From Thermomicrobiales bacterium (GTDB taxonomy: Bacteria > Chloroflexota > Chloroflexia > Thermomicrobiales > CADCWN01), in assembly GCA_030446685.1 (NCBI GenBank), contig JAUJMV010000038.1, positions 1 through 32,829 of the forward strand: a DNA stretch of 32,829 nt, written 5' to 3'. The translations under genes and the position numbers were made by a program. This document shows, in pieces, positions 14,833 through 21,916 of the stretch; position 1 is the first letter of the stretch; every line of letters starts with the position of its first letter. The notes beneath the pieces are model-generated. The model made no database searches. It was given only the letters and a program-made list of their open reading frames with translations, and had not been told where the DNA came from.

Positions 14833-14998
14833 GCGGATTGCGGATTGCGGATTGCGGAATAGAATACGCGCGGGTGCAGGACGCCCTCGCGGCGCGCAAC
14901 CGGGCCGCTCGTCCTCATCCGCAATCGAAAGGTCACTGGACAGCGGAGCGCGTCGGCTGGACCGGCTAGTCCGCAATCCGCAATCCACAATCCGCAAT
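14833..14998. repeat. Inverted pair of heptamer tandem repeats (GCGGATT word) between divergent genes
   Basis: GCGGATT occurs three times plus GCGGA at 14833-14858. The right arm at 14970-14998 has four reverse-complement units. 25 of 26 positions pair across a 111-nt loop. One more TCCGCAATCGAAAGG copy lies within the loop near 14919 and again at 14991. TAGAAT at 14860-14865 with TTGCGG in the left arm could be a dut promoter. Confidence 0.8.
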
Positions 14999-15016
14999 CG
15001 AAAGGGGGTTGGGAGG

Positions 15017-15478
15017 GTGAGCGAAGGGGACTCGCCGCTGCGCGTGCGGATCGCGCGAGTCGATCGGACGCTGCCGCTGCCGGTCTACGAGTCGCCCGGC
15101 GCGGTCGGCTTCGACCTGCTGGCGCGCGTCGAGACGACCGTCGCGCCGGGAGGGATCGCGCGCATCCCCGCCAACGTGATCGTCGAGACGCCGCCGGGCT
15201 ACATGCTGCTCGTCGCCGCGCGCAGCAGCACCCCCGGCAAGAAGGGCCTCTCCGTCCCCCACGGCATCGGCGTGATCGACCAGGATTACTGCGGCCCGGA
15301 CGACGAAATCCTCGTCCAGGTCTACAACTTCACCGACCGCCCCGTCACCGTCGCGCGCGGCGAGCGGATCGCCCAGGGCGTCTTCGTGCGCGTCGACCGT
15401 GCCACCTGGGAGGAAGTCCCCGCCGCCACCCGCGCCTCGCGCGGCGGCTTCGGCAGCACCGACCCGCGCGCGGGCTAG
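15017..15478 (+). CDS. dut: dUTPase-like nucleotidohydrolase
   Basis: The GTG at 15017 is preceded by a G-rich site (GGTTGGGAGG), and the product has 153 residues, the usual dUTPase length. Motifs in order: motif 1 PGAVGFDLLA (about 28-37), motif 2 ARSSTPGKKGL (about 68-78), motif 3 GIGVIDQDYCGPDDEI (about 83-98), motif 4 ARGERIAQGVF (about 113-123) and the flexible motif 5 ASRGGFGSTD at the C-terminus. The enzyme is a homotrimer that cleaves dUTP to dUMP and PPi, keeping uracil out of DNA and supplying dTMP synthesis. Motif 3 has a two-residue insert relative to the common VIDxDYxGE form, and its uracil-discriminating residues differ, so dCTP deaminase/dUTPase-like variation cannot be excluded. 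It stands alone on the plus strand. Confidence 0.9.
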   Translation: MSEGDSPLRVRIARVDRTLPLPVYESPGAVGFDLLARVETTVAPGGIARIPANVIVETPPGYMLLVAARSSTPGKKGLSVPHGIGVIDQDYCGPDDEILVQVYNFTDRPVTVARGERIAQGVFVRVDRATWEEVPAATRASRGGFGSTDPRAG

Positions 15479-15498
15479 CGGCCCCTGGCCCCATACCT

Positions 15499-15536
15499 TT
15501 GGGAAAGAGGAGTAGGGCCGGGGGCGCCTTTCCCAA
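15499..15536. repeat. Inverted repeat after dut (possible terminator)
   Basis: TTGGGAAAG (15499-15507) and CTTTCCCAA (15528-15536) are perfect 9-bp complements with a 20-nt loop. It begins 20 bp after the dut stop. It could act as a terminator or belong to the dispersed intergenic repeats. Confidence 0.55.
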
Positions 15537-15580
15537 GAGGCAGAGCGGCGCCGGTTCGGGACGCATCACCGGTTGGGTAG

Positions 15581-15601
15581 GGGCGGGTTTCAAACCCGCC
15601 C
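15581..15601. repeat. Compact palindrome GGGCGGGTTT-C-AAACCCGCCC
   Basis: A perfect 10-bp stem with a single-base centre lies in the 322-bp gap between dut and the fabZ-like gene. It belongs to a family of GGGGCGGGTTT-type intergenic palindromes common in Chloroflexota-like genomes (general knowledge, not checked). Apart from these two repeats I see nothing coding in 15479-15800. Confidence 0.6.
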
Positions 15602-15800
15602 GGTCGCCCCACCTCCGGCCTTGGAGGCAGGGCAACCGGCCGGATGGCGCGCTCCCATCCTTCCTCCACCCGCCTATCCGACTCCGAACTCCTCCCCTCC
15701 GTCCTCCCCCTGCCGGCGGGCGCCCCGGTGCGGTACACTAACGCGCCGGGCGGTGTCGCCGGAACTGGTCGGTAGGGGTGAAGGGAGGAGGGAGCGGCGG

Positions 15801-16383
15801 GTGGTGGCGGCGAATGAACGGGCGCGGCGCAAGCCGGCTGATGTCCTGCGCGGGCTGATCCCCTGGCCCCCCTGCCCCACGCCGACCACGCGGCGGGCGC
15901 GCTGCCCGGCCCGCCGCTGATCCTCGAAGGCCCGGCGATCACCTCGCTCCTGCCCTACGACCGCCCGGAGGACTTCGTCCGCCGCGTCTACCTCTACCCC
16001 GGCGGCAAGCTCGCCGAGGCCATCCACGTCGTCGACCCCGCCCGCTGCCAGGGCTACCGCTTCAACACCCCCCTGCTGCCCGGCTCGACCCTCGGCGATG
16101 TCCTCTACCTGACCTTCGGCGTGCTGCTCTGCCACAGCCGGCGCTCCTCCCCCCGGCGCCCTCGCCGGCAAGATCGGCGTGCGCGCCCGCGACGAGGATT
16201 TCCGCTACCGCCGCCGCGTCCCGCCCGGCGCCGAGGTGACGGTCGGCGTCGAAGCTGCTGGGGCGGCGCGGCGACCTGCTGGCCGCCCACGGCTGGGCCA
16301 CGGCCGGCGGCGAGACCGTCTTCGAGGCCCGCCGCTGCTGGATCGGCCTCCTCCCCCGCGACGAGGGCGCCCGCCGGCCCTGA
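15801..16383 (+). pseudogene. Hot-dog fold 3-hydroxyacyl-ACP dehydratase-like protein (FabZ/MaoC type), frameshifted
   Basis: The GTG at 15801 follows GGAGGAGGG. The start reads VAANERARRKPADVLRGLIP. A missing C in the C6 run at 15867-15872 restores LPHADHAAGALPGPPLILEG and DRPEDFVRRVYLYPGGKLAE. The protein then continues with GYRFNTPLLPGSTLGDVLY, breaks near 16135-16147, resumes as GALAGKIGVRARDEDFRY and breaks again near 16248-16254. It ends with KLLGRRGDLLAAHGWATAGG and ETVFEARRCWIGLLPRDEG. The restored length is about 195 residues. The hot-dog beta-sheet pattern and the PLLPGSTLGD segment resemble FabZ-like dehydratases, but the catalytic His is not obvious. The last two breaks are not in long homopolymers, so real decay is likely here. 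Confidence 0.6.
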
Positions 16384-16418
16384 TCCCCCTCGCGTCGTTC
16401 GCCCCTCCCCGCCAGGCA

Positions 16419-16435
16419 GGACGCCGCGGGCGTCC
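16419..16435 (+). terminator. Small hairpin after the fabZ-like gene
   Basis: GGACGCC-GCG-GGCGTCC forms a perfect 7-bp stem 35 bp after the stop. The downstream bases are C/T-rich without a U-run. Confidence 0.4.
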
Positions 16436-16506
16436 GCCTTCCCGCGTTGCTATCTCCACCCCCAGTCCCCGCCGCCCGCCGTGACAGCATTGGTTCTAGT
16501 ATCTTC

Positions 16507-16544
16507 TTGACAAGATGTTGTATTTATACTACAGTACGTTGTAT
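16507..16544 (+). promoter_or_regulatory. Consensus promoter with overlapping operator repeats for the XRE cassette
   Basis: TTGACA (16507-16512), a 17-nt spacer and TACAGT (16530-16535) form a strong promoter in an AT-rich island. TGTTGTAT-TT-ATACTACA (16516-16533) is a near-perfect 18-bp palindrome (7 of 8 paired positions) overlapping spacer and -10. GTTGTAT is repeated at 16517-16523 and 16538-16544, exactly 21 bp apart, two helical turns. The expected transcription start falls at the ATG (16543). Confidence 0.75.
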
Positions 16545-16914
16545 GAGAAGGTCAGAGCGACAGGATAATGCAAAAGGCAGCGGCACGGAGCCGGCCATCT
16601 ACAACCGGCTGGCGGTCCTCCGCGCCGAGCGCGGCCTCTCGCGCCAGGCGCTGGCCGAGGCGCTCGGGGTCAACTATCAGACAATCGGCTACCTGGAGCG
16701 CGGCGAGTACAACCCGAGCCTGGAACTGGCCTTCCGGATCGCCGAGTTCTTCGCGTCTGCCGATCGAGGCGATCTTCTCGCGGCGTCCCTTCACGCCGAT
16801 GAGCGAGGAACTCTACGCACGCCCACGGTCCACGACCGGTGGGGGCCGGAGTTGACGCGCCGCCCGCCGCGGGGTTGGGGCGCTCCCGAGGGCAGGACAG
16901 GAGAAGGTCGATGA
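16543..16914 (+). CDS. XRE-family regulator (YozG-like), probable frameshift near the C-terminus
   Basis: The ATG at 16543 lies 7 nt after the -10, so the transcript is probably leaderless; there is no ribosome-binding site. Residues about 20-75 form an XRE domain: IYNRLAVLRAERGLSRQALA, LGVNYQTIGYLERGEYNPSL and ELAFRIAEFF. Family members continue as a short GLPIEAIFS-type tail. Here the current frame reads ASADRGDLLAAS and runs to 16914. The next frame gives LPIEAIFSRRPFTPMSEELY and stops at 16853-16855. One extra base at about 16752-16755 explains this. The current reading overlaps the next gene by 4 nt. Small XRE proteins of this type are usually paired with DERQ-motif membrane proteins, as here. 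The palindrome over its promoter suggests autoregulation. Confidence 0.8.
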   Translation: MRRSERQDNAKGSGTEPAIYNRLAVLRAERGLSRQALAEALGVNYQTIGYLERGEYNPSLELAFRIAEFFASADRGDLLAASLHADERGTLRTPTVHDRWGPELTRRPPRGWGAPEGRTGEGR

Positions 16915-17372
16915 TGACCGACGAGATCGCTCAACGGCTAATGCCGCTTCTCGTCCGACGCACCTGGCGCCGCGGGCTGGTGTTGGCCGCCTCTCTTGGC
17001 TACGGCACGCGCATGGGCGCGCTCGCGTCTGGGGCCGTCCCGCTGGCCCTCGCCGCGCTGGTGATCGCGGGGACGAGCGGCGCGGGCCTGCTCCTCGCGA
17101 CGAGGAAGGTCGCCGAAGGGTCGGACGGGCTGCTGGCCGAGCGCGAGCGGGCGGGGCGCGCTGTCGCGCACCGGATCGCCTGCCGCATCATCGGCTATGT
17201 CCTGCCGCTGCCGGTCGCCTATGTCCGTCTCGCCGCCGGTACGCGGGCGTTGTGGCTGCCCCGTGAGCCGGGGGAGGTCACGCTCGCGCTCCTGCTGGTT
17301 TGCCTGCCGGTCTACCTCCTGCCCACCGCCGTCGTCGCCTGGGCCGAGCCCGAGGCAGCGGCGGAGGGGTGA
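16911..17372 (+). CDS. Four-helix membrane protein, cassette paralogue 1 (diverged)
   Basis: The ATG at 16911 (or 16914) follows AGGAGAAGG. The 153-residue product has about four hydrophobic helices and a central cytosolic segment with the motif LLAERERAGRAVAHRIACR. This is a decayed version of the DERQR...R motif in the next two genes. It shares with them the start RRxLVLAxxLGY and the end LPTAVVAWAEPE. It therefore belongs to the same family but has lost the acidic DERQ core. It is the first of three tandem copies downstream of the XRE regulator. DUF2178-like proteins have this layout; the function is unknown. A role in membrane stress or in sensing for the regulator is only inference. Confidence 0.75.
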   Translation: MMTDEIAQRLMPLLVRRTWRRGLVLAASLGYGTRMGALASGAVPLALAALVIAGTSGAGLLLATRKVAEGSDGLLAERERAGRAVAHRIACRIIGYVLPLPVAYVRLAAGTRALWLPREPGEVTLALLLVCLPVYLLPTAVVAWAEPEAAAEG

Positions 17373-17441
17373 GTACCCCCAGCCGTGAGGGCGCCGGACA
17401 TCCGGTCGCACCGGGCGAACTTGGAAGAGAGGAGAGGACAG

Positions 17442-17933
17442 ATGATTTACCAGTCAAGCCGTCAGCGGACAGAGCCGCCGCGGATCGGCCGCGCCGCGCG
17501 CCGCCTCCTGGTCCTCGGCGTCTATCTCGGGTACGCCGCGCTCGTCGGAGGCTGGGCGTTAACCAGTACGTTCAACCTCGGGCTGCCATTCTTCCTGCTC
17601 ACCATCCCCGGCGCCCTCGTGATGCTTGGCGCGCTGGCGAAGCTGTACACCTCCGCCCCCCACCGGATGGCGAATGAGACCGACGATCGGCTGGACGAGC
17701 GCCAGCGCCTGGTGCGCAACGAGGCATTCCGTGCCAGCTATATCCTCCTGGCCGCGCTGTGTGTCGTGGGGGTTGTCTACGGTGGTATCGCCTGGGATAA
17801 CGACTGGCTGTGGCTGCCGGACACCTGGAACGCGGTCCAGGCGGTCGTTTGGGGCGTGTTCCTCCTGGTTATGACGCTGCCCACGGCGGTCCTCGCCTGG
17901 ACCGAGCCTGACGACTTGGCGGAGGAGGCGTAG
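17442..17933 (+). CDS. Four-helix DERQ-motif membrane protein, cassette paralogue 2
   Basis: The ATG at 17442 has AGAGGAGAGG upstream and gives 163 residues. Helices lie at about 22-45, 47-65, 95-115 and 130-150. Between helices 2 and 3 is the motif ETDDRLDERQRLVRNEAFRA followed by SYILLAAL, the core shared with paralogue 3. The C-terminus is TLPTAVLAWTEPDDLAEEA. The acidic-basic cytosolic motif is typical of DUF2178-like predicted membrane proteins, often found beside small XRE regulators. Spacing to paralogue 1 (69 bp) and paralogue 3 (71 bp) is nearly equal, which fits repeated gene duplication including the leader. No catalytic residues are recognised. Confidence 0.8.
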   Translation: MIYQSSRQRTEPPRIGRAARRLLVLGVYLGYAALVGGWALTSTFNLGLPFFLLTIPGALVMLGALAKLYTSAPHRMANETDDRLDERQRLVRNEAFRASYILLAALCVVGVVYGGIAWDNDWLWLPDTWNAVQAVVWGVFLLVMTLPTAVLAWTEPDDLAEEA

Positions 17934-18004
17934 CCCTCGGATCGACCGGACCGCGGCGCGACCCACTGGCGCGGGACACACGAGTGTGAAAGGATGGCCG
18001 ACCG

Positions 18005-18490
18005 ATGAGCGACACACGGACCGCCCTGCACAGGCCCGCACCGCCCTCGGGGCGCACGATTCGCCGCGCCCTGGTGCTGGCGACCTACCTCGGCTACATG
18101 GTGCTCGTCGCGATGTTCTGGGCGCGCAGCGTCCGCGACCTGCCCAATTGGTTCCTCCTGCTCATCCTGGTACCGGGCTTCGTCACGCTGCTGAGCTTCG
18201 CCGGGCTCTACACCTCGACGTACAGCATGGCTGACCAGCCGGACAAGCGCCTGGACGAGCGCCAGCGGATGGTGCGCGACCGCGCCTACCGCTTCGCCTA
18301 CCACGCACTCGCCGCGGTCTTCCTGGTGGCGGCCCTCTATGCCTACATCGCCCTCGACAGCGGCAGCCTCTGGTTCCCCCGGACCTCGAACCAGCTCAAC
18401 GCGTTCTTCTGGGGCGCCATGCTCCTCGCCACGACGCTGCCCACCGCGGTCATCGCCTGGACCGAGCCCGACGATCTCGACGAGGCCTAG
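18005..18490 (+). CDS. Four-helix DERQ-motif membrane protein, cassette paralogue 3
   Basis: The ATG at 18005 follows AAAGGATGG; 161 residues. The N-terminus TIRRALVLATYLGYMVLV starts helix 1. The cytosolic motif PDKRLDERQRMVRDRAYRFA is followed by YHALAAVFLVAAL, and the protein ends in TLPTAVIAWTEPDDLDEA. It is closest to paralogue 2; both keep LDERQR, the same helix spacing and the WTEPDDL end. It is the last gene of the cassette and is followed 39 bp later by a good terminator. All three copies share the TAVxAWxEP end, which suggests a conserved cytosolic contact, perhaps with each other or with the XRE protein. Confidence 0.8.
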   Translation: MSDTRTALHRPAPPSGRTIRRALVLATYLGYMVLVAMFWARSVRDLPNWFLLLILVPGFVTLLSFAGLYTSTYSMADQPDKRLDERQRMVRDRAYRFAYHALAAVFLVAALYAYIALDSGSLWFPRTSNQLNAFFWGAMLLATTLPTAVIAWTEPDDLDEA

Positions 18491-18528
18491 GCCCGGCCGC
18501 GATCGGCGTCCCCCAACTCGCGGGCAAA

Positions 18529-18561
18529 CCGGCGGCATGCTATGATGCCGCCGGCTTTCTT
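18529..18561 (+). terminator. Intrinsic terminator of the XRE/membrane-protein cassette
   Basis: CCGGCGGCAT and ATGCCGCCGG pair perfectly (10 bp) with a 6-nt loop, followed by CTTTCTT. This is the best intrinsic terminator in the window. Confidence 0.75.
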
Positions 18562-18614
18562 GCGACAGGATTCCACGAGCGGACGGTGGCCCAGGGAGCG
18601 AGGAGGGGGCGATC

Positions 18615-19715
18615 ATGCCAACGACGGCACGCGGCGTCATCGCGCGGACGCCGGGCGCGCCAGCGCGGGTCGAGGAGTTCACGATCGGCGATCCGGGGCC
18701 GAACGAGGTCCTGGTCCGCATCCTGGCGTCGGGCGTCTGCCACACCGACCTCGGCGTGAAGCAGGGCACCTACGGCTCGTCGGGCTTCCCCTTCCTGCTC
18801 GGTCACGAGGGCTGCGGGATCGTCGAGGCGGTCGGCGAGGGCGTCGAGACGCCCCAAGTCGGGGACCGCGTGATCCTCGCCTGGCGCGCGCCCTGCGGCG
18901 AGTGCCGCTTCTGCCTGGTCGGCCAGCCGAACCTCTGCGCCGCCAGCCTCAACGCCGAGAAGCGCATGCGCGCGGCCGACGGCCAGACCCTCAACCCGGT
19001 CCTCGGCATCGGCACCTTCTGCACCCACACCCTCGTCCACGCGGCCCAGGCGATCCCGATCGCCCCCGACCTGCCGCCCGGCCAGATGTCGCTGATCGGC
19101 TGCGGCGTGATGACCGGCGTCGGCGCCGCCCTCTACTCCGCCGGCGTCCGCCCCGGCACCAGCGCGGCGGTCTTCGGCTGCGGCGGCGTCGGCGACAGCG
19201 TGATCCAGGGCGCGCGGCTGGCCGGCGCGACGACGATCATCGCGGTGGACATCGACCCGCGCAAGCTCGAATGGGCCAGGGGCTTCGGCGCCACCCACAC
19301 CGTCAACGCGCGCGAGGGCGACCCGGTCGCCCGGATCAAGGAGCTGACCGGCGGCAACGGCGTCAACTACTCCTTCGAGGCGGTCGGCCGCCCCGAGACG
19401 CTGGAGCAGGCCCTCTTCTGCCGCGACCTCGCCGGCACCTGCGTCTTCATCGGCGTCCCCGGCCCCGGCCCGACCCTGCAGCTCGACCTGCAGCGCCTCT
19501 TCGACCTCGGCGGCAACCTGCGCGTCTCCTGGTACGGCGACTGCCTGCCGACGCGCGACTTCCCGCTCCTCGCCGCCTGGTACCGGCAGGGCCAGCTCAA
19601 GCTCGACGACCTCGTCACCCGCACGATCGGCCTCGACGAGACCGAAGAAGCGTTCGCGGCGATGGAGCGCGGCGAGACGCTGCGCTCGGTCATCGTACTG
19701 TCGAGCGACCAATGA
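18615..19715 (+). CDS. Zinc-dependent alcohol dehydrogenase, class III / mycothiol-type
   Basis: The ATG at 18615 follows AGGAGGGGG; 366 residues. The MDR fold is clear. ASGVCHTDLGV holds a catalytic-zinc Cys and LLGHEGCGIVEAVG the His-Glu pair. CGECRFCLVGQPNLC provides the four structural-zinc cysteines. GCGVMTGVGAALYSAG carries the third catalytic ligand. FGCGGVGDSVIQGARLAGA is the NAD(P) Rossmann motif, with an Asp (VDID) after beta-2 favouring NAD. The pattern matches glutathione- or mycothiol-dependent formaldehyde dehydrogenases and related class III enzymes. A detoxification role for formaldehyde or a long-chain alcohol is likely; the thiol cofactor cannot be settled from sequence. Its stop overlaps the next start in the ATGA style. 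Confidence 0.9.
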   Translation: MPTTARGVIARTPGAPARVEEFTIGDPGPNEVLVRILASGVCHTDLGVKQGTYGSSGFPFLLGHEGCGIVEAVGEGVETPQVGDRVILAWRAPCGECRFCLVGQPNLCAASLNAEKRMRAADGQTLNPVLGIGTFCTHTLVHAAQAIPIAPDLPPGQMSLIGCGVMTGVGAALYSAGVRPGTSAAVFGCGGVGDSVIQGARLAGATTIIAVDIDPRKLEWARGFGATHTVNAREGDPVARIKELTGGNGVNYSFEAVGRPETLEQALFCRDLAGTCVFIGVPGPGPTLQLDLQRLFDLGGNLRVSWYGDCLPTRDFPLLAAWYRQGQLKLDDLVTRTIGLDETEEAFAAMERGETLRSVIVLSSDQ

Positions 19716-20575
19716 TCGTCTACGGGCTTGACTTCACCAGCGTGCCGACTAGTCGCAAGCCCATTACGTGTGCAGCATGTACCCTGCTAGAGGAGACCTT
19801 GCGGGTTGACGATTTCCTGAAGATTCGCAGCTTTGCAGACTTCGAGGCGTTCCTCCGCAGAGGCCAGGATTGGGTCGCAGGGTTCGATTTTCCCTTCGGT
19901 CAAGCTCGAAGGCTCATCACAGGTCTCGGATGGCCCAATACATGGGAGGGCTATGTTGGAATGATCTCGACGATGAGTCGAGACGAGTTTGGGCGTATCT
20001 TGGAAGCCTATCGCAATAGCAGACAGACCGGCGACAAACAACCCCTTCGCATCGTTGACGCCAAAGCCGGATCATGTAGCCCTATGATGTGGTTCGGTGT
20101 TCCCGTAGGAAAGATGTTCTTCGAGGGTGCCCCTCGGTTGCGGAACGCTCCGGTGAGTATCCAACCGTGCCGACCCACAGATGACCCGCGCGTTGTCGTC
20201 GAAGCCTATCCGGCCCTGGTTGCCAGGAAATGGATCGGTCGGCGTGGTTACAAGAGCGACACGCGCAGTAAACAGACCCCAGACAAAGAAGCCGCCCGCG
20301 GTGATATTGTGAGTGGTCTCCGTTCACAGCACCTACGCGACCATTACGGTTTCTCGCTTGATCTCAATGACGCTCTAGCGAGAGACTTCATCCGTGATCC
20401 TTCTGGCGATAATCTCGACGCCCTGCTCTGTGCAATCCAGGCAGCCTGGGCTTATACACAGCGCAATGCCGGATATGGGATTCCTGGTCGCTGTGATCCG
20501 GTCGAAGGATGGATCGTCGATCCAGCAATGCTGCAGCAGACATCGGCAGCCACGGAGGAACGGTGTTCGACCTGA
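19712..20575 (+). CDS. DUF429 family protein (predicted RNase H-like fold), atypical composition
   Basis: The ATG at 19712 overlaps the dehydrogenase stop (ATGA). 287 residues. The start IVYGLDFTSVP with a conserved Asp and later VAGFDFPFGQ, VVVEAYPALVARKW, GYKSDTRSKQTP and DALLCAIQAAW match the DUF429 layout. That family is predicted to have an RNase H-like fold with acidic metal ligands; its biological role is not established. Two sampled 60-bp lines here have 52% and 57% G+C, against 73% for a line in the gene before, and codons ending in A or T are common. That marks recent acquisition. The overlap at both ends (4 bp with the gene before, 13 bp with the gene after) suggests it was placed precisely into a pre-existing operon. 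Confidence 0.75.
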   Translation: MIVYGLDFTSVPTSRKPITCAACTLLEETLRVDDFLKIRSFADFEAFLRRGQDWVAGFDFPFGQARRLITGLGWPNTWEGYVGMISTMSRDEFGRILEAYRNSRQTGDKQPLRIVDAKAGSCSPMMWFGVPVGKMFFEGAPRLRNAPVSIQPCRPTDDPRVVVEAYPALVARKWIGRRGYKSDTRSKQTPDKEAARGDIVSGLRSQHLRDHYGFSLDLNDALARDFIRDPSGDNLDALLCAIQAAWAYTQRNAGYGIPGRCDPVEGWIVDPAMLQQTSAATEERCST

Positions 20576-21603
20576 TCAAGGACCTGACCGAACTCCCCGG
20601 CCCCATCGGGCAGGAGGGGCCGATCCTCGACCGCGCCGAGGCGCTCTGGCGCGCGGCGGGGGCCGAGACGGAGCGGACCCGCGTCGGCAACGTGATCGCG
20701 CGCGCCGGCGGCCAGGGGCCGAGGCTCCTGCTGGTCGCGCACGCCGACGAGCTGTGCTACCTCGTCCGCGCGATCGACCCCGGCGGCTTCCTCTGGCTCG
20801 CCAACGGCCAGGCCTGGACCCGCACGACCAGCGTCCGCAACTGGTTCACGGTCGGGCAGCGGGTGACCGTGCTGGCCCGCTCCGGGCCGCTCCCCGGCGT
20901 GGTCGCCTCGCCGACCGGCCACCTGGCGACGATCGCCCTCAAGGACCCCGGCGAACTGGGCTGGGACGACTTCTGGGTCGACACCGGCCTCGGGCGCGAC
21001 GAGCTGCTGGCGCGCGGCGTCACCTCCGGCACCCGCGTCATCTGGGACGCGCCGACCGTGCAACTCGGCCCGCACGTCGTCGGCAAGGCGCTCGATGACC
21101 GCGTGCCGCTGGCGGTGATCAGCGAGGTCCTGCGCCGCGTCCCGCGCGACGAGCGCGGCTGCGACCTCACTCTCGCCTGCACCGTGCAGGAGGAAATCGG
21201 CCTGATCGGCGCCTACGCCCTCGCCGCGCGCGAGCGGTTCGACGCGGCGATCGCGGTCGAGATCGGCATGGCTGGCGACATCCCCGGCCTCGGGGAGCGC
21301 GCCATGCCCGCCCGCCTCGGCGCCGGCCCGCTCCTGGTCCACAAGGACGCGCAGGTCCATTACGACCACGCGCTGACCGCCGCGCTCGAAGGCGCCGCCG
21401 CGCGGGCGGGCATCGCGATCCAGCACGCCGTCTTCGGCTCGTTCGGCTCCGACGGCGCCGCGCTGATGAAGGCCGACGTCCCCGCGGCGATGGTCGCCTT
21501 CCCCGCGCGCTACACCCACAGCCCCTTCGAGACCGCCCACCTCGGCGACATCGCGGCCCTGGTCGACTGGCTCTGCGCCTTCGTCCGCGACGGCCTGCGC
21601 TAA
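20563..21603 (+). CDS. M42-family (glutamyl aminopeptidase/cellulase-type) metallopeptidase
   Basis: The GTG at 20563 has GGAGGAA upstream; 346 residues, normal for M42. Metal and catalytic residues are visible: His60 and Asp62 (VAHADE), Asp178 or 179 (GKALDDR), Glu210-Glu211 (VQEEIG, base and ligand), Glu233 (VEIGMAGD, usually Asp) and His319 (RYTHSP). The insertion domain lies at about 70-165. M42 enzymes form large tetrahedral dodecamers that trim peptides released by the proteasome or other proteases. The gene overlaps the DUF429 frame by 13 bp. Asp-to-Glu at residue 233 could alter metal binding. The short gap after it suggests it is the last gene of this operon. Confidence 0.9.
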   Translation: MFDLIKDLTELPGPIGQEGPILDRAEALWRAAGAETERTRVGNVIARAGGQGPRLLLVAHADELCYLVRAIDPGGFLWLANGQAWTRTTSVRNWFTVGQRVTVLARSGPLPGVVASPTGHLATIALKDPGELGWDDFWVDTGLGRDELLARGVTSGTRVIWDAPTVQLGPHVVGKALDDRVPLAVISEVLRRVPRDERGCDLTLACTVQEEIGLIGAYALAARERFDAAIAVEIGMAGDIPGLGERAMPARLGAGPLLVHKDAQVHYDHALTAALEGAAARAGIAIQHAVFGSFGSDGAALMKADVPAAMVAFPARYTHSPFETAHLGDIAALVDWLCAFVRDGLR

Positions 21604-21701
21604 TCCCCATAGGGGGGACGCCGACCGAGAGCGACTCAGGAAAGGTCGCGCCGCCGGACAGCGTCGATCCGTCGAGGCGTCGGGTACCCGCTCGCGGGTG
21701 T

Positions 21702-21737
21702 GAACGCCCAAGCCTGGCCCTGGCACAGATGCAACCA
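21702..21737. repeat. Dispersed 36-nt repeat, copy 1
   Basis: This segment and 22817-22852 match at 28 of 36 positions in the same orientation. Both end in GCAACCA. The pair brackets the DinB and YjbR genes. Confidence 0.6.
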
Positions 21738-21838
21738 CTATGGGAACTGCTGTAACCCCGTGCTAATCACCTTGGCCGCTCGCTTCGCCGAGCGGCTCAC
21801 GGCGGTTCGGTGTACGCCCGATGCCCCCTGCCCGCTGC

Positions 21839-21867
21839 TTGACGAAAGAGAACACATGTGCTACCGT
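21839..21867 (+). promoter_or_regulatory. Promoter of the DinB-YjbR pair
   Basis: TTGACG (21839-21844), a 17-nt spacer and TACCGT (21862-21867). The spacer contains the 8-bp palindrome CACATGTG (21853-21860). It lies 50 nt before the DinB start. Confidence 0.55.
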
Positions 21868-21916
21868 GCGGGTACGCTGATCGGCGGCGTCACCGGGAGA
21901 CGAGAGGGGAGAGGGC

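Larger units (their letters stand above)
21604..21916. other. 313-bp gap: dispersed repeat and a promoter
   Basis: No gene is visible. It holds one copy of a 36-nt repeat (21702-21737) and the dinB-type promoter (21839-21867). Confidence 0.5.

Noticed and set aside
18541-18546. TATGAT as a promoter -10 for the alcohol dehydrogenase
   Set aside because: It lies within a terminator hairpin and lacks a -35 at 16-18 nt; chance match.
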